Below are positions 17,593-26,343 of a stretch of 64,000 nucleotides of DNA, piece by piece (positions within the stretch are counted from its first letter, which is position 1; each line of letters starts with the position of its first letter). The notes beneath the pieces are model-generated. The model saw only the letters and a list, made by a program, of their open reading frames with translations, searched no databases and was not told the DNA's origin. Source of the DNA: a virus; IMG/VR virus record IMGVR_UViG_3300030503_000315, positions 1 to 64,000 of that record; one strand, 5' to 3'. The translations under genes and the position numbers were made by a program.

Positions 17593-18150
17593 ATGCCAGC
17601 CCGAAAATCAGAGGAAGAAGTTGACCTCCCAGCATTATTGAGTGCTATACGTCGCGACGGGAAGTACAAGATCTTCAAGAAGATTGTGGAGACCGCCGAG
17701 ACGCGCATGACGATTGAGAACGACAGAAAGGAAGTGTTCTCTCTACATGCATCCCGCACTGCACGCAAGCTTTACACCCAGAAGAAGTACAATCCTTCGT
17801 CCATCATGGATGCATCGGCTAACGATATGCAAGCCCGCTCTCGTATCGTGGAGATCCGCATGAAGGCTTCGCATCATATAGAGACTGTTGAGAAGGCGAT
17901 GGAAGCAATCCAGGATCACGTCATCACCGAGTATCATGGTGAGATGCGTGCGTACTCAAATGAAGCACAACGCAAAGCTTTGGTCCGTCGTGTTCAGAAA
18001 GTGGCGCAAACGCTTATCACGGATGGTCGGGAACTTCTCAATCTATGTGATACAGTGGTAAAGGACATCGATGCTGCATCTTATCACCTGTCTAGCATGC
18101 GCGATCTTGTTCAGCATCTTGCAGAACACAGAGGCGCTCGCGTGATCTAA
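17593..18150 (+). CDS. Hypothetical helical protein
   Basis: 185 residues, strongly charged and helical along its whole length (coiled-coil type heptads around 85-170). It starts three bases after the previous stop. The absence of enzymatic motifs suggests a structural, adaptor or DNA-binding role in the replication operon. No family recognised. Confidence 0.6.
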   Translation: MPARKSEEEVDLPALLSAIRRDGKYKIFKKIVETAETRMTIENDRKEVFSLHASRTARKLYTQKKYNPSSIMDASANDMQARSRIVEIRMKASHHIETVEKAMEAIQDHVITEYHGEMRAYSNEAQRKALVRRVQKVAQTLITDGRELLNLCDTVVKDIDAASYHLSSMRDLVQHLAEHRGARVI

Positions 18151-18160
18151 GGAGAAGAAC

Positions 18161-18511
18161 ATGCCTAGCATTGCAGATGTCGTGGATCCTTTCAGGCTGT
18201 GCCCTGATCCAGATAAGAAGGTTAGGGAAAGGCAAGAATATGAGGACAGGTTACAAGAGATTACAGAACTCATTGCCAACCTACGTTTAAAGAAGAATGT
18301 ATTCACTGCGCAGGCTAATAGGGTTGGAGAAGATATCGCAACGCAAGAACTGCATCTTAGGTCTATCTGCAAACACGAAAATCTTAAGACTGAGTCGATG
18401 TACTACGAAGGAAGCTACCTGGATACCGCGTACACCAAACGTCGGAACGTATGCACCGTATGTGGGGAAGCAAGTGAGTGGTCTAAAGAGAACCATGGTT
18501 GGTATGGTTAA
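18161..18511 (+). CDS. Small zinc-binding hypothetical protein
   Basis: 116 residues. A coiled coil (about 20-65) precedes a probable zinc site: C70xxH73 (ICKHENL) with C98xxC101 (NVCTVCGEAS). GGAGAAG lies upstream of the ATG. The arrangement is like zinc-ribbon adaptors in phage transcription or replication proteins, but no specific role is visible. Confidence 0.62.
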   Translation: MPSIADVVDPFRLCPDPDKKVRERQEYEDRLQEITELIANLRLKKNVFTAQANRVGEDIATQELHLRSICKHENLKTESMYYEGSYLDTAYTKRRNVCTVCGEASEWSKENHGWYG

Positions 18512-18520
18512 GGAAATATC

Positions 18521-18949
18521 ATGTTAAGAGAATTTTTCGCAACGTTTAAAGAGTTCAATGATCCTGAGTTGGTTAAGCTTTGGACTCTGCATGATGAAGT
18601 ACCGGGCATCGAACAATTGATGTTTGAAGGTAATGCCTCCTGTCTGACAGAACGATCTGGTCCTAGCTTTTCTCTAGTAATTGCATCGCAGTTGGACTCA
18701 AAGATATTCGATCATACACGTTACCTTATCCAATATCTTTGGTCATATTGGAATGAGGAAGTGGACAGCGGAGATCTTCGTATCGACCTATACGGCTTTG
18801 GATATCAGGCAATCATCCCGCTGGAGCCTCTCTATCCAATCAAGAAAATCTACTCGATTGGAACGATTGAAAGCGTGGATCGCTTCAACAACTCCAAAGA
18901 GAAAGAGATCAGAAACCTAAGGGCTATCGTATTCAAGGCTAGGGAATGA
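18521..18949 (+). CDS. Hypothetical protein
   Basis: 142 residues starting MLREFFATFKEFNDPELVKL, mixed alpha/beta, acidic. It overlaps the next start by four bases. No recognised family; its second half (LRIDLYGFGYQAIIPLEPL) is beta-rich. Confidence 0.58.
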   Translation: MLREFFATFKEFNDPELVKLWTLHDEVPGIEQLMFEGNASCLTERSGPSFSLVIASQLDSKIFDHTRYLIQYLWSYWNEEVDSGDLRIDLYGFGYQAIIPLEPLYPIKKIYSIGTIESVDRFNNSKEKEIRNLRAIVFKARE

Positions 18950-19419
18950 CAATGACTTACGCAACACTAAGTGGCTTCCCCGCTATGAAGTCCCTCCCAG
19001 AAAGTTACATGGCTCTTATGTGTGTCACTACAACACCTCGAGTTGTATGCACGTTAAAGAGAAATAGTCTAAGCGCTACTTCACCTGATATCCTCTATCT
19101 TCATGGTGGAGATAAAATCGATATAGAGGACATGACAGCAACTCTAAGATTTGTCGTTGCCTTGGTCAAACATGGTGGATCGATACAACTTGTAAATACT
19201 GATGCACTGACATTCGCGATTGCACTTCAGGTTTCTATGAAGAGCACCAACACTGAACTTCAGGAACTAATTGCCAAGTTGCGAATCACAATGATCGCAG
19301 AAGCTCAGACTGGGACAGGCGTAAACAAGACTATGTTTGACAAGGCTATGATTAAGACGTTCCACCCGGTAAGTTTGGCGAACGCTACAAGCATAACGAT
19401 AACCCTTACCCAATTCTGA
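18946..19419 (+). CDS. Hypothetical protein
   Basis: 157 residues, Thr- and Ala-rich, starting MTMTYATLSGF. The last half has a long amphipathic helix followed by a beta strand end (ANATSITITLTQF). Start overlaps the previous gene. The C-terminal beta ending recalls structural proteins, but I find no convincing match in the window. Confidence 0.55.
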   Translation: MTMTYATLSGFPAMKSLPESYMALMCVTTTPRVVCTLKRNSLSATSPDILYLHGGDKIDIEDMTATLRFVVALVKHGGSIQLVNTDALTFAIALQVSMKSTNTELQELIAKLRITMIAEAQTGTGVNKTMFDKAMIKTFHPVSLANATSITITLTQF

Positions 19420-19420
19420 C

Positions 19421-19576
19421 ATGGCAAAGAAACGAACCAGGTGGTCCTTAGACAAGATCAAAGAGTTTCGTAAGTGGCATGAAGATCGTCTTAAGGAATT
19501 GAACTATCCAGAAGAGATAGTTAGAGAGCTAAGACGGACTAGAGAGAAATGGATGCCGGCAGCGCAGGACGAATAG
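19421..19576 (+). CDS. Small basic hypothetical protein, 51 residues
   Basis: The frame starts MAKKRTRWSLDKIKEFRKWH and ends MPAAQDE. It begins one base after the previous stop and ends seven bases before the helicase start. It is helical and rich in Arg/Lys, so nucleic-acid contact is possible. Support is position and packing only. Confidence 0.5.
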   Translation: MAKKRTRWSLDKIKEFRKWHEDRLKELNYPEEIVRELRRTREKWMPAAQDE

Positions 19577-19583
19577 GAATTAT

Positions 19584-21113
19584 ATGGTCACAGTTCATTG
19601 CAGAGAATCATTTCTGATGAAGAAGGTGGACCTTCCCAGGAAAGTCAGGGAAGAACTAACAAGAATACACACCCATTTTTTCTTTGACGAGAAAGATTGT
19701 GACTCCTGTGACTTTAAGCCAGAGCGTTTGGAATCAGAGACGAAACTAACACCTGCATGCGAGGAATGCCCGGGATTCAAAGGTGGGGCAATCCTGGCAC
19801 AGAATGAGAAGATTGGCAAGACCACGTACTTCAAGGTCCCGATTGGTGCAGGTGTAAATCTCAAGGCAACGCTAAACAAACACGACATAGAGTACAAGGT
19901 CAAGCGTCTTCATCCGAAAGAGAAGATGAAGAGACCAATAAAGTTCACTGGTGAGCTTAGGGGTAAGCATCAACCTGAAGCAGTAGAAGCATTCATTAGA
20001 AAGAAACGTGGCGTCATTCGAAGCCCACCCCGTTCGGGCAAGACAGTTTTGAGTACCGCAGCAATCTGCAAGCTTGGTCTCAAAACTATCATCATGGCCT
20101 CACAGAAAGAATGGCTTGATGGTTTCCTTGAGACATTCATTGGCTCGGAGACACAAGACCCGTTAACTAATTGCAGGCGTAGTCAAATCGGCTACGCGCG
20201 TACGTGGGAAGATTTCCAGAAGTATGACGTGTGTCTTGTAACTGTCCAGACTTTCAGGACTAAACCAAGACTGCTGAGAAAGATTCGAGACCTGGCAGCT
20301 GTCCTGGTTGTTGATGAAGTTCATACGTCCGCAGCCCCAGAATACTCTAAGGTGATCAACAGCCTTAACTGTCAGTACATGATTGGTCTGTCTGGTACTC
20401 CGGAACGTAAAGATGGTCGTCACTCTATCATGCGGGATCTGATAGGGCAGGACATCTACGTTGCGAAGGTAAAGCAGCTCAGGCCAAAGATAGTGTTGAC
20501 CAAGACTGAGTACACACGCAAGGCAAAAGGATCTCAGCTTTGGGTTCCTATGGTTTCGAACCTTGAGAAGGACCCGAAGAGATTGAAGTTAATCGCTCAG
20601 ACCGCGCTAAAGGATGTCAAGGCTGGCCACATGATCCTTATCCCATTCGCGCAGATTACTCCTATCAAGGCTCTGGTTAAGGCAATCAATATCATGGCAG
20701 GCAGGGAGATTGCTAAACCATTCTACGGTGGTCTTAAGAAGGATGATCGTAAGAAGTTCCTTCAGGAGGCACGCCAGTACAAAGTAAAGATTCTGGTAGG
20801 CAACATCAAACTCCTGTCGACTGGGACGAATATTCCACGAGCCTCAGCTATCTATGAAGTAACGATGTCGAGTAACATCCCAAATGCGACGCAAAGATTT
20901 GCCCGTATTCTTACCCCATACGAGGACAAGCCACAACCTATAATTCGTTACTTCCTTGATGATTCGAATGTTAGGATGAAGTGTATGCGAACAGAGTTCT
21001 GGCAAGCCCTGCAAAAGATATTCAAACCTATTATCTCTGACCAGGATATGGATACGATCAAGAAGTATTTCTCAGGTCGTACAGAATCAATCCATGGCAA
21101 GATTCAAATGTAA
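19584..21113 (+). CDS. SF2 DNA helicase (T4 UvsW-like)
   Basis: 509 residues. An N-terminal zinc-type cluster (CDSCDF ... CEECPG) comes first. Helicase motifs follow: Q-like HQPEAVEAF, Walker A SPPRSGKT near 148, DEVH near 243, motif III SGTPERKDGR near 269 and motif VI NATQRFARI near 434. The layout fits UvsW/RadD-like enzymes that branch-migrate forks or unwind R-loops, promoting the shift to recombination-dependent replication. TAGGAA precedes ATG 19584. A downstream ATG at 19617 is an alternative. Confidence 0.85.
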   Translation: MVTVHCRESFLMKKVDLPRKVREELTRIHTHFFFDEKDCDSCDFKPERLESETKLTPACEECPGFKGGAILAQNEKIGKTTYFKVPIGAGVNLKATLNKHDIEYKVKRLHPKEKMKRPIKFTGELRGKHQPEAVEAFIRKKRGVIRSPPRSGKTVLSTAAICKLGLKTIIMASQKEWLDGFLETFIGSETQDPLTNCRRSQIGYARTWEDFQKYDVCLVTVQTFRTKPRLLRKIRDLAAVLVVDEVHTSAAPEYSKVINSLNCQYMIGLSGTPERKDGRHSIMRDLIGQDIYVAKVKQLRPKIVLTKTEYTRKAKGSQLWVPMVSNLEKDPKRLKLIAQTALKDVKAGHMILIPFAQITPIKALVKAINIMAGREIAKPFYGGLKKDDRKKFLQEARQYKVKILVGNIKLLSTGTNIPRASAIYEVTMSSNIPNATQRFARILTPYEDKPQPIIRYFLDDSNVRMKCMRTEFWQALQKIFKPIISDQDMDTIKKYFSGRTESIHGKIQM

Positions 21114-21123
21114 AGGATGAACA

Positions 21124-21909
21124 GTGATACTACCTTCCGAAATAAACGTGGTGACAGAATTTCCCAAAGCAGCCGCTGAAGATGGAACACTGAACTACTA
21201 CATCCCAGAACTCCTTCAGTTAGATCCGGTCGATGGGGACCTGAAGAAGGTGGTTGACTATAAACGGCTCATCCATGACTGGCTTGTTCACACTGCGGAG
21301 CAAGGATCGATTAGTTATGCTGGGATGAAGAGTCAGTACTTTTCGAGCCAGTTCGTGATGAACGCCCGGCACTACACTACTGAAGCAGACCGTGATCGTC
21401 TCTATGACCTCGGATACAACCCAATTATCAACCAACCTCATTGCGGGATAGTGATTTGGGGAAATTATATAGCGGGTGTAAGGGATACTTTGCCAGACAT
21501 GGTATTGACCGTGGAAGTGTTGATAGATCTCGATGTAGCCCTAAAGAAGGCATATTGTTACTATCACCCATACCACGATAGAAATGCTTTCCTAGATTGT
21601 ACATGTGCAGAAATTGCACAATACCTTAGGGACTTAGAGTCGAGAAGATATCTCAGTCGCTGGATGTGGATGACAAAGAGTACAGATTATGTAAGTGTAG
21701 ATTTCATAACCACCCCAGGCACTGAGTGGGTGGGATTGACCGCGGGCTATGACGAAGGATACAATTGGTATCTGGGCAAAACCTTGTCTGAGAGAATGTT
21801 GTCCTTAATAAAGTTATACCCGAGGTTGTTCGTTCCCAAAGACGATCGCTCTGTGATGTTTGGGGACCGAACGCTACATCTCGATGGAGTTAGTATATGC
21901 TTGCGGTAA
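21124..21909 (+). CDS. Tail-sheath-C-domain-like protein in replication operon
   Basis: 261 residues from a GTG start with AAGGATGAACA upstream. Residues ~80-180 align with the C-terminal part of the phage's own tail sheath (33526-35481): RHYTTEADRDRLYDLGYN against RYTYTQGEMDNLFDAQVN, CGIVIWGNYI against QGIALWEQQT, then a helix pair and YLRDLESRRYLS against YLQSVQNARGIS. It lacks the sheath N-terminal domains. A second beta-rich section follows. It may share fold with, interact with or regulate sheath assembly. Function unknown; the match needs profile comparison. Confidence 0.6.
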   Translation: MILPSEINVVTEFPKAAAEDGTLNYYIPELLQLDPVDGDLKKVVDYKRLIHDWLVHTAEQGSISYAGMKSQYFSSQFVMNARHYTTEADRDRLYDLGYNPIINQPHCGIVIWGNYIAGVRDTLPDMVLTVEVLIDLDVALKKAYCYYHPYHDRNAFLDCTCAEIAQYLRDLESRRYLSRWMWMTKSTDYVSVDFITTPGTEWVGLTAGYDEGYNWYLGKTLSERMLSLIKLYPRLFVPKDDRSVMFGDRTLHLDGVSICLR

Positions 21910-22610
21910 AAGGTGGTGGGCAAGGACGTACAGGATACTCTCGTAATAAGGGAATGAAACCTCCAGTAAGCACAAGAGAAGCTCTGGCATCAAAAGAGAA
22001 TGAGGATGGTAATGATTTACCTAGACGTATTGCTGTTAAGCGCACTCCTCATCTTGATATCGTTCCCGGTAATACCTGGGCCTGCGCGCCGTTCAAGTGG
22101 GACCCGCAACCCTTCGCACTCGAGTCGGAGAAGTTGGACCAAACGAAGATCATAGATCCTCAAGCTCAGGATGACTCGCTATTGAGTTTTATGAAAAATC
22201 CTGAGCTTCCAGTCATCTATGGAGTGTGTGGAAATCCCAATGAGGTCAAGGCTAGATTATTCGCCGCATATCTTGTCAGCCTTCATTGCCGTCACCTGGG
22301 GAACAGGGCTAAGCCTATTTGGAATGTACAGTATGGTGGATATGAAAACAAACTGTTGAAGGATTACTCGGGGATCGATTCATCCTATGAACCCTCGATC
22401 CTCATCCTGTCGAATTTGGCTATCAACAGCACACAGCAGAAGTTTGAGAAGGCTAGAGATTTGATCGAACGATTCTCTTCTATACCACGCATCCTTGTTG
22501 CAGCTGGGGAGGATCCTATCTCATTCCTGTCTAGTCGATTGTACGTAGAGTGCAATGCGTTGGCGTACTTCTCTGAGTCGTTGGTCCGTCGCAAAGTGGA
22601 AATTCTATGA
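21897..22610 (+). CDS. Possible helicase loader with degenerate ATPase core
   Basis: 237 residues. The layout after residue ~90 resembles DnaC/DnaA-type loaders: LPVIYGVCGNPNEVKARLFA in place of a P-loop (no GKS/T), then SILILSNLAI like Walker B, and IPRILVAAGEDPISF like sensor 1. It lies upstream of the DnaB-like helicase with two sheath-like mini-genes between. The missing Lys/Ser of Walker A suggests that it no longer hydrolyses ATP, or that it is not a loader at all. ATG 21897 has GGAG upstream and overlaps the previous gene by 13 bases. Confidence 0.45.
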   Translation: MLAVKGGGQGRTGYSRNKGMKPPVSTREALASKENEDGNDLPRRIAVKRTPHLDIVPGNTWACAPFKWDPQPFALESEKLDQTKIIDPQAQDDSLLSFMKNPELPVIYGVCGNPNEVKARLFAAYLVSLHCRHLGNRAKPIWNVQYGGYENKLLKDYSGIDSSYEPSILILSNLAINSTQQKFEKARDLIERFSSIPRILVAAGEDPISFLSSRLYVECNALAYFSESLVRRKVEIL

Positions 22611-22951
22611 GACCAAAGATAAAGATAACTAGTTCCATATCGAGAAAGACATTCCAGCAAGTGCTAGAGGAACAGTTAAAGAAAGAATTCCATGCCAGAG
22701 CGTTATTGCTTTTGCAGCAAGGGAGAATGCTTGATCCTACGTTCCTAGTTGACCTTAGAGATCATCTTGAAGAATGGTGTACGCATGTGTATGTGCCCAG
22801 GAATAACCATGAGATCTTTACGCGCATCTGGGTATACTGTGATACTGCGAACAACCCAGTTTACACACTTTTGGCCTCGCAGATAAATGCGACTGTGATA
22901 GTTGAACTGTCAACCGGCGAAGAAATTACAATGGATCTTCAGATAGTATGA
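22607..22951 (+). CDS. Sheath-C-terminus-like mini-protein 1
   Basis: 114 residues. The MCP-like tag MRPKIKITSS is followed by helices. The end (RIWVYCDTANNPVYTLLASQ, then INATVIVELSTGEEITMDLQ) aligns to the last ~50 residues of the tail sheath (GFTVVSDNSNN ... IRNVTVVIIPVIPIHIINLQ). That sheath segment normally forms the inner donor-strand domain. It is coupled by ATGA to both neighbours and is paralogous to the next gene. Function unknown. Confidence 0.62.
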   Translation: MRPKIKITSSISRKTFQQVLEEQLKKEFHARALLLLQQGRMLDPTFLVDLRDHLEEWCTHVYVPRNNHEIFTRIWVYCDTANNPVYTLLASQINATVIVELSTGEEITMDLQIV

Positions 22952-23283
22952 GACCAAAAGTAAGGATAACGAGTAGCTCTGCATCGATTCTACTCAAAGA
23001 TAGAATCTCAACGTTGTTGATGGACACAGCGTTGGCAGTCAGGAAAACTTTGTTTGTTGCTAGCTACACTTCTCAGCATCTTGTTTTTATGCGTGATATG
23101 CTTTATGATTCTTTGAACAGGCACGCTCCTCAAAACTATGGTGAGTGCATTAGCAGCTATACAGTGACTTGTGACATGACCAATAATCATCAGTTGAGTT
23201 TGGCTCTTAAGAAAATTACAGCCGAGGTGTCTATAACGTTTATGAATGGGGATTCGTATTACTACTTGATGAACATGCAGTAA
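22948..23283 (+). CDS. Sheath-C-terminus-like mini-protein 2
   Basis: 111 residues and a tandem paralogue of the previous protein: tag MRPKVRITSSS, a helical middle (RISTLLMDTALAVRKTLF, comparable to sheath RRITNVIKVALYNFLL) and the end SYTVTCDMTNNHQL then KKITAEVSITFMNGDSYYYL. The conserved D-x-[ST]-N-N motif is shared by this protein, its twin and the tail sheath. A 31-base spacer separates it from the DnaB-like helicase. Confidence 0.6.
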   Translation: MRPKVRITSSSASILLKDRISTLLMDTALAVRKTLFVASYTSQHLVFMRDMLYDSLNRHAPQNYGECISSYTVTCDMTNNHQLSLALKKITAEVSITFMNGDSYYYLMNMQ

Positions 23284-23314
23284 ATATACGTATAACGTTT
23301 CAGAGCGAGTATAA

Positions 23315-24688
23315 ATGGCCACTAAAATTGGGTCGCCCCGTGCAGAATTAGCAGTTCTTAGGGGGATGACAAGTAAAGATCGAAAGATCGCAGGCACACT
23401 TATTGCCTCAGTTGACGAATCGTACTTTCATTACCCTGAGTCGATTGAACTCTATCAATCTCTAAAGAGACAGATGGCAGAGTCTGGGGAAGCTCCAACA
23501 TATAAGATCATGTTGGAGGACCCTGAGTTATCAGACGAGGCAAGGGATCACTTTAAGAATAGTCAACCCACAGTACAGACGTTATCGGATGCAAAGAAAG
23601 CGACAAAGATTCTGAATGGACTAAGGCAGCGTCGTGGTCTGTTTAACATAGCAGCAAACATCAACAATGAGTTCAGAAAGACTCGGGTTGATATCGAAGA
23701 TCTGTTAGAAAAGACTTCCACAGGGCTGAACATTGTACGCTCCAAGAAGAGCACGGAAGATTCGTTCGTTCACTTTGGACGGAATAACAACAGTCTTGGT
23801 ATCGTTAAGTCTATTCTATATGAAGACAATTCGGACAACCTGATCCCGACGGGTATCAAAGCATTTGACGACATCTCAGGTGGATTAGCCAGAGGCTCGA
23901 TGGTTACGATTGGTGCGAACTCTGGTGGTGGTAAGTCGCTGGTAACAATGGCGATGGGTATGAAGATGGCTAGAATGGGGTATAAGGTCCTGCACGTTCC
24001 ATTGGAAATGTCGAAGCGTGAAATGACATCACGTATGATGGCTAACACCTCCCGATTCAGCCTAACAAAGATCATGACCCAGCGTCTTGAGTCGGCTGAG
24101 AAGGAGATCGTGTTCAAACGACATCGTGCGTGGGAGAGAAAGGTCAAACAAGCAGGTGGACGTTTCACAGTGTTCCGTCCTGAGGAGGACATGGACTTCG
24201 AGGAAATCATTGCCTCGACTTCATCTTATAACTGTGATGTAAAGATCATCGACTATGTGTCGCTTCTTAAAGGCACAGACGGGGATGATATGTGGAGGGC
24301 GTTAGGAGCAATCGGACGTCAAGCAAAGATCCACGCAGAGACAGAAAACTGCGTGGTTATCCTCGTCGTACAAATTAATGATGAAGGTAAGATTAGATAC
24401 TCACGGGCGCTGACAGAACACTCGAGCAATAGTTTCACATGGATTGCAACGAGAGAAGCCAAGGAGTCTGGGATCATCCGGGTTGAACAGCCAAAGTCTC
24501 GTAACTCCCAGGCATTCCCATTCCTGATAAAGATCGATTACGAGAAGATGCGAATAGAAGACATCGCACAAGACTACGACTCCAATCTTGCAACTCCAGC
24601 AGAAGAAGAGGAGTCAACCACAACAACCAGAGGTGGTAAGAAGATCAAGGTGAAGTCGAAGATCGTAAATTATGCCGCGGACGTATAG
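23315..24688 (+). CDS. Replicative DNA helicase (DnaB/gp41-like)
   Basis: 457 residues. The N-terminal helical domain is followed by a RecA-like core: IPTGIKAFDDISGGLARG, Walker A GANSGGGKS near 199-207, VPLEMSKREM, Walker B DVKIIDYVSLL and an arginine-finger region. The C-terminus has an acidic and basic tail (EEEESTTTTRGGKKIKVK). It unwinds the fork and recruits primase. No primase is seen in the window. The upstream spacer TAAATATACGTATAACGTTTC could hold a promoter, but no convincing -35/-10 pair is clear. Confidence 0.88.
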   Translation: MATKIGSPRAELAVLRGMTSKDRKIAGTLIASVDESYFHYPESIELYQSLKRQMAESGEAPTYKIMLEDPELSDEARDHFKNSQPTVQTLSDAKKATKILNGLRQRRGLFNIAANINNEFRKTRVDIEDLLEKTSTGLNIVRSKKSTEDSFVHFGRNNNSLGIVKSILYEDNSDNLIPTGIKAFDDISGGLARGSMVTIGANSGGGKSLVTMAMGMKMARMGYKVLHVPLEMSKREMTSRMMANTSRFSLTKIMTQRLESAEKEIVFKRHRAWERKVKQAGGRFTVFRPEEDMDFEEIIASTSSYNCDVKIIDYVSLLKGTDGDDMWRALGAIGRQAKIHAETENCVVILVVQINDEGKIRYSRALTEHSSNSFTWIATREAKESGIIRVEQPKSRNSQAFPFLIKIDYEKMRIEDIAQDYDSNLATPAEEEESTTTTRGGKKIKVKSKIVNYAADV

Positions 24689-24697
24689 AGGGATAGA

Positions 24698-24883
24698 ATG
24701 GAACCTATGAAGTTTGGTGATATCCCGATGAGGGTTAATTACGTAAAACGTAGTGATGTATTTCATCTTGCCCTGGATAATGGTGAGACCGAGATACGAT
24801 ATACCTTAACACCCAACGCTCTGCGAATTCTTAAAGAGGCTATTAGGAGCGCTGAGGTTGAGAGGAATGAAGATGAATCATGA
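24698..24883 (+). CDS. Small hypothetical protein
   Basis: 61 residues, beta then helix (VFHLALDNGETEIRYTL, then NALRILKEAIRSAEVE), starting nine bases after the helicase. Overlaps the next gene by 17 bases. No family recognised. Confidence 0.52.
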   Translation: MEPMKFGDIPMRVNYVKRSDVFHLALDNGETEIRYTLTPNALRILKEAIRSAEVERNEDES

Positions 24884-25043
24884 GGGAGTGGAATTGAAAG
24901 TGCCAGAGACTAGTTTATGGACGCAATGTTTCCTGACCTTTCTAGAGCATAAGGCAGAACGGAAGGTCAAAACTCATAGGCACCTGTGGTTCACCTATGA
25001 GCAATATCTTTGGAACTGGCACGACGATTTTTGTAATGACTAA
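24867..25043 (+). CDS. Small hypothetical protein
   Basis: 58 residues from ATG 24867 (MKMNHEGVEL), chosen over an upstream TTG because GAGAGG precedes it. Rich in His and Trp (THRHLWFTYEQYLWNWHDDF). No family recognised. Confidence 0.5.
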   Translation: MKMNHEGVELKVPETSLWTQCFLTFLEHKAERKVKTHRHLWFTYEQYLWNWHDDFCND

Positions 25044-25054
25044 GGAGTAACAAA

Positions 25055-25297
25055 ATGGCAGACCGTAAAGTATTACACATAGTGGCCGGGGATGATAATT
25101 GGACCCCCACCATGGAACAACTTGAAGAGATAAGGAATATGTTCATGGCGTGCACCATGGATGAAAAGGGTGGCGTTATTGTCACTCGTAACGCGATAGA
25201 GTTTTTGCAAGAACAACCTAGCGTCAAAATTCGGGTGATAGATTTCGATCCGGGCAATGATCTTTTGAAGCTCGCCGCTAACGTCATTGGAGAATGA
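25055..25297 (+). CDS. Small hypothetical protein
   Basis: 80 residues preceded by AAGGAG. Alpha/beta pattern (KVLHIVAGDDNW; KIRVIDFDPGND). It overlaps nothing; the next ATG lies two bases past its stop. No recognised motif. Confidence 0.55.
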   Translation: MADRKVLHIVAGDDNWTPTMEQLEEIRNMFMACTMDEKGGVIVTRNAIEFLQEQPSVKIRVIDFDPGNDLLKLAANVIGE

Positions 25298-25298
25298 G

Positions 25299-25532
25299 AT
25301 GCCATGGTATAGGTTCAAGAAGACGGAAACGATCGTCACGTATTTCCCTCAATTGGTAAAGGGCAATAAGTGGTGGATGGGAACCAAAGATCCGCAAAGT
25401 GGCTCCATCTACCTTGTCGGTGCAGACGTGCCGGATGAATTACGTCAGTTGGTTGTACATGAGAGAGACGTCGAAGAAGAATCTTTGACTCGTCCTGAAC
25501 CACAACTCAAAGTTATAAGAGGTACAGAATGA
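25299..25532 (+). CDS. Small hypothetical protein
   Basis: 77 residues from ATG 25299 (MPWYRFKKTE), with GGAGAATGAG upstream. Beta-rich start then acidic tail. Coupled to the next gene by ATGA. No family recognised. Confidence 0.55.
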   Translation: MPWYRFKKTETIVTYFPQLVKGNKWWMGTKDPQSGSIYLVGADVPDELRQLVVHERDVEEESLTRPEPQLKVIRGTE

Positions 25533-26047
25533 CAGCTGGAGCTTTTGTGGTAACTATTTCGACATGGTCTACAACGATGTTGAATCATCCATGGCTGCAA
25601 GCCAAGCGTGCTTGGCTGTGTAACGAGACATTGGACGGCAATGATTTTATTCTCAAAGATCCAGAGGCACCGGACTATGCAACGGGTCTAAGAATTCCTG
25701 CCGCAGATATCTACAATTACTATTACCAGCCACATTCGTATCTATACTACGCGGTCGTTCCCACCGTATCTACAGAAGTAAAGTGGGAAATTACGATGAC
25801 CAAGAGTGATGGAATCCTGATAGTACCTCCTGTTATAACTTCCTTACCCATCGGGACTGGAGTAGTTACACTAAGTCAGGAAGATATCTTGGGATATGAT
25901 AAGGAAGACAAGGACGCAAACAGTGCCCCCACCTACTGGAAGGATATTCCAGTGAAGTATGATGAAAGGGGTGGAATGAAGATAAAGGTGAATCACTTTG
26001 TCCTTGAGGAATTGACGTGGGCAAAGGGACACGAACCTAAGAGGTAA
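25529..26047 (+). CDS. Hypothetical protein, virion-like composition
   Basis: 172 residues, beta-rich and aromatic (YNYYYQPHSYLYYAVV), starting MTAGAFVVTISTW. Composition differs from the charged small proteins nearby. The C-terminus is acidic then basic. No domain recognised; a structural or modification-related role is possible but not supported. Confidence 0.55.
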   Translation: MTAGAFVVTISTWSTTMLNHPWLQAKRAWLCNETLDGNDFILKDPEAPDYATGLRIPAADIYNYYYQPHSYLYYAVVPTVSTEVKWEITMTKSDGILIVPPVITSLPIGTGVVTLSQEDILGYDKEDKDANSAPTYWKDIPVKYDERGGMKIKVNHFVLEELTWAKGHEPKR

Positions 26048-26055
26048 AAAGACCA

Positions 26056-26343
26056 ATGGCGAAGCGATCCCAGAGGTTTTCCAAATATGAGTTGAAGAAA
26101 AGGCTCTACAGAGCCTCTGGCGGACGCTGCCATTACTGTCGCATAAAGCTAGGCTTCCAGGAATCTACGATCGATCATAAGAAGGCACGGTCAAAGAATG
26201 GACGTTACGATTGGAAGAACGTTGCTCTGGCCTGTCTTCGATGTAATCAGGAAAAGATGGCACTTAGCTACGCGTGGTACAAGGCACTTTGGGCTCAGAG
26301 GCTCGAAGAGAAAATGAGAAAGAACAGGAAGAAAGAAGAATGA
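26056..26343 (+). CDS. HNH endonuclease
   Basis: 95 residues with a complete compact HNH domain: C25xxC28, catalytic TIDHKKARSKNG (D40-H41), N55 in WKNV, and C60xxC63-N64 in ACLRCNQEK. Both ends are basic, suiting DNA binding. Free-standing HNH proteins in phages act as homing nucleases or host-DNA nickers. It sits in-line with the operon and overlaps the next gene by four bases, so it is well integrated rather than a raw insertion. Confidence 0.82.
   Translation: MAKRSQRFSKYELKKRLYRASGGRCHYCRIKLGFQESTIDHKKARSKNGRYDWKNVALACLRCNQEKMALSYAWYKALWAQRLEEKMRKNRKKEE

Noticed and set aside
23284-23314. A promoter in the TAAATATACGTATAACGTTTC spacer before the DnaB-like gene
   Set aside because: AT-rich but no convincing -35/-10 pair and no repeated motif at other operon starts.
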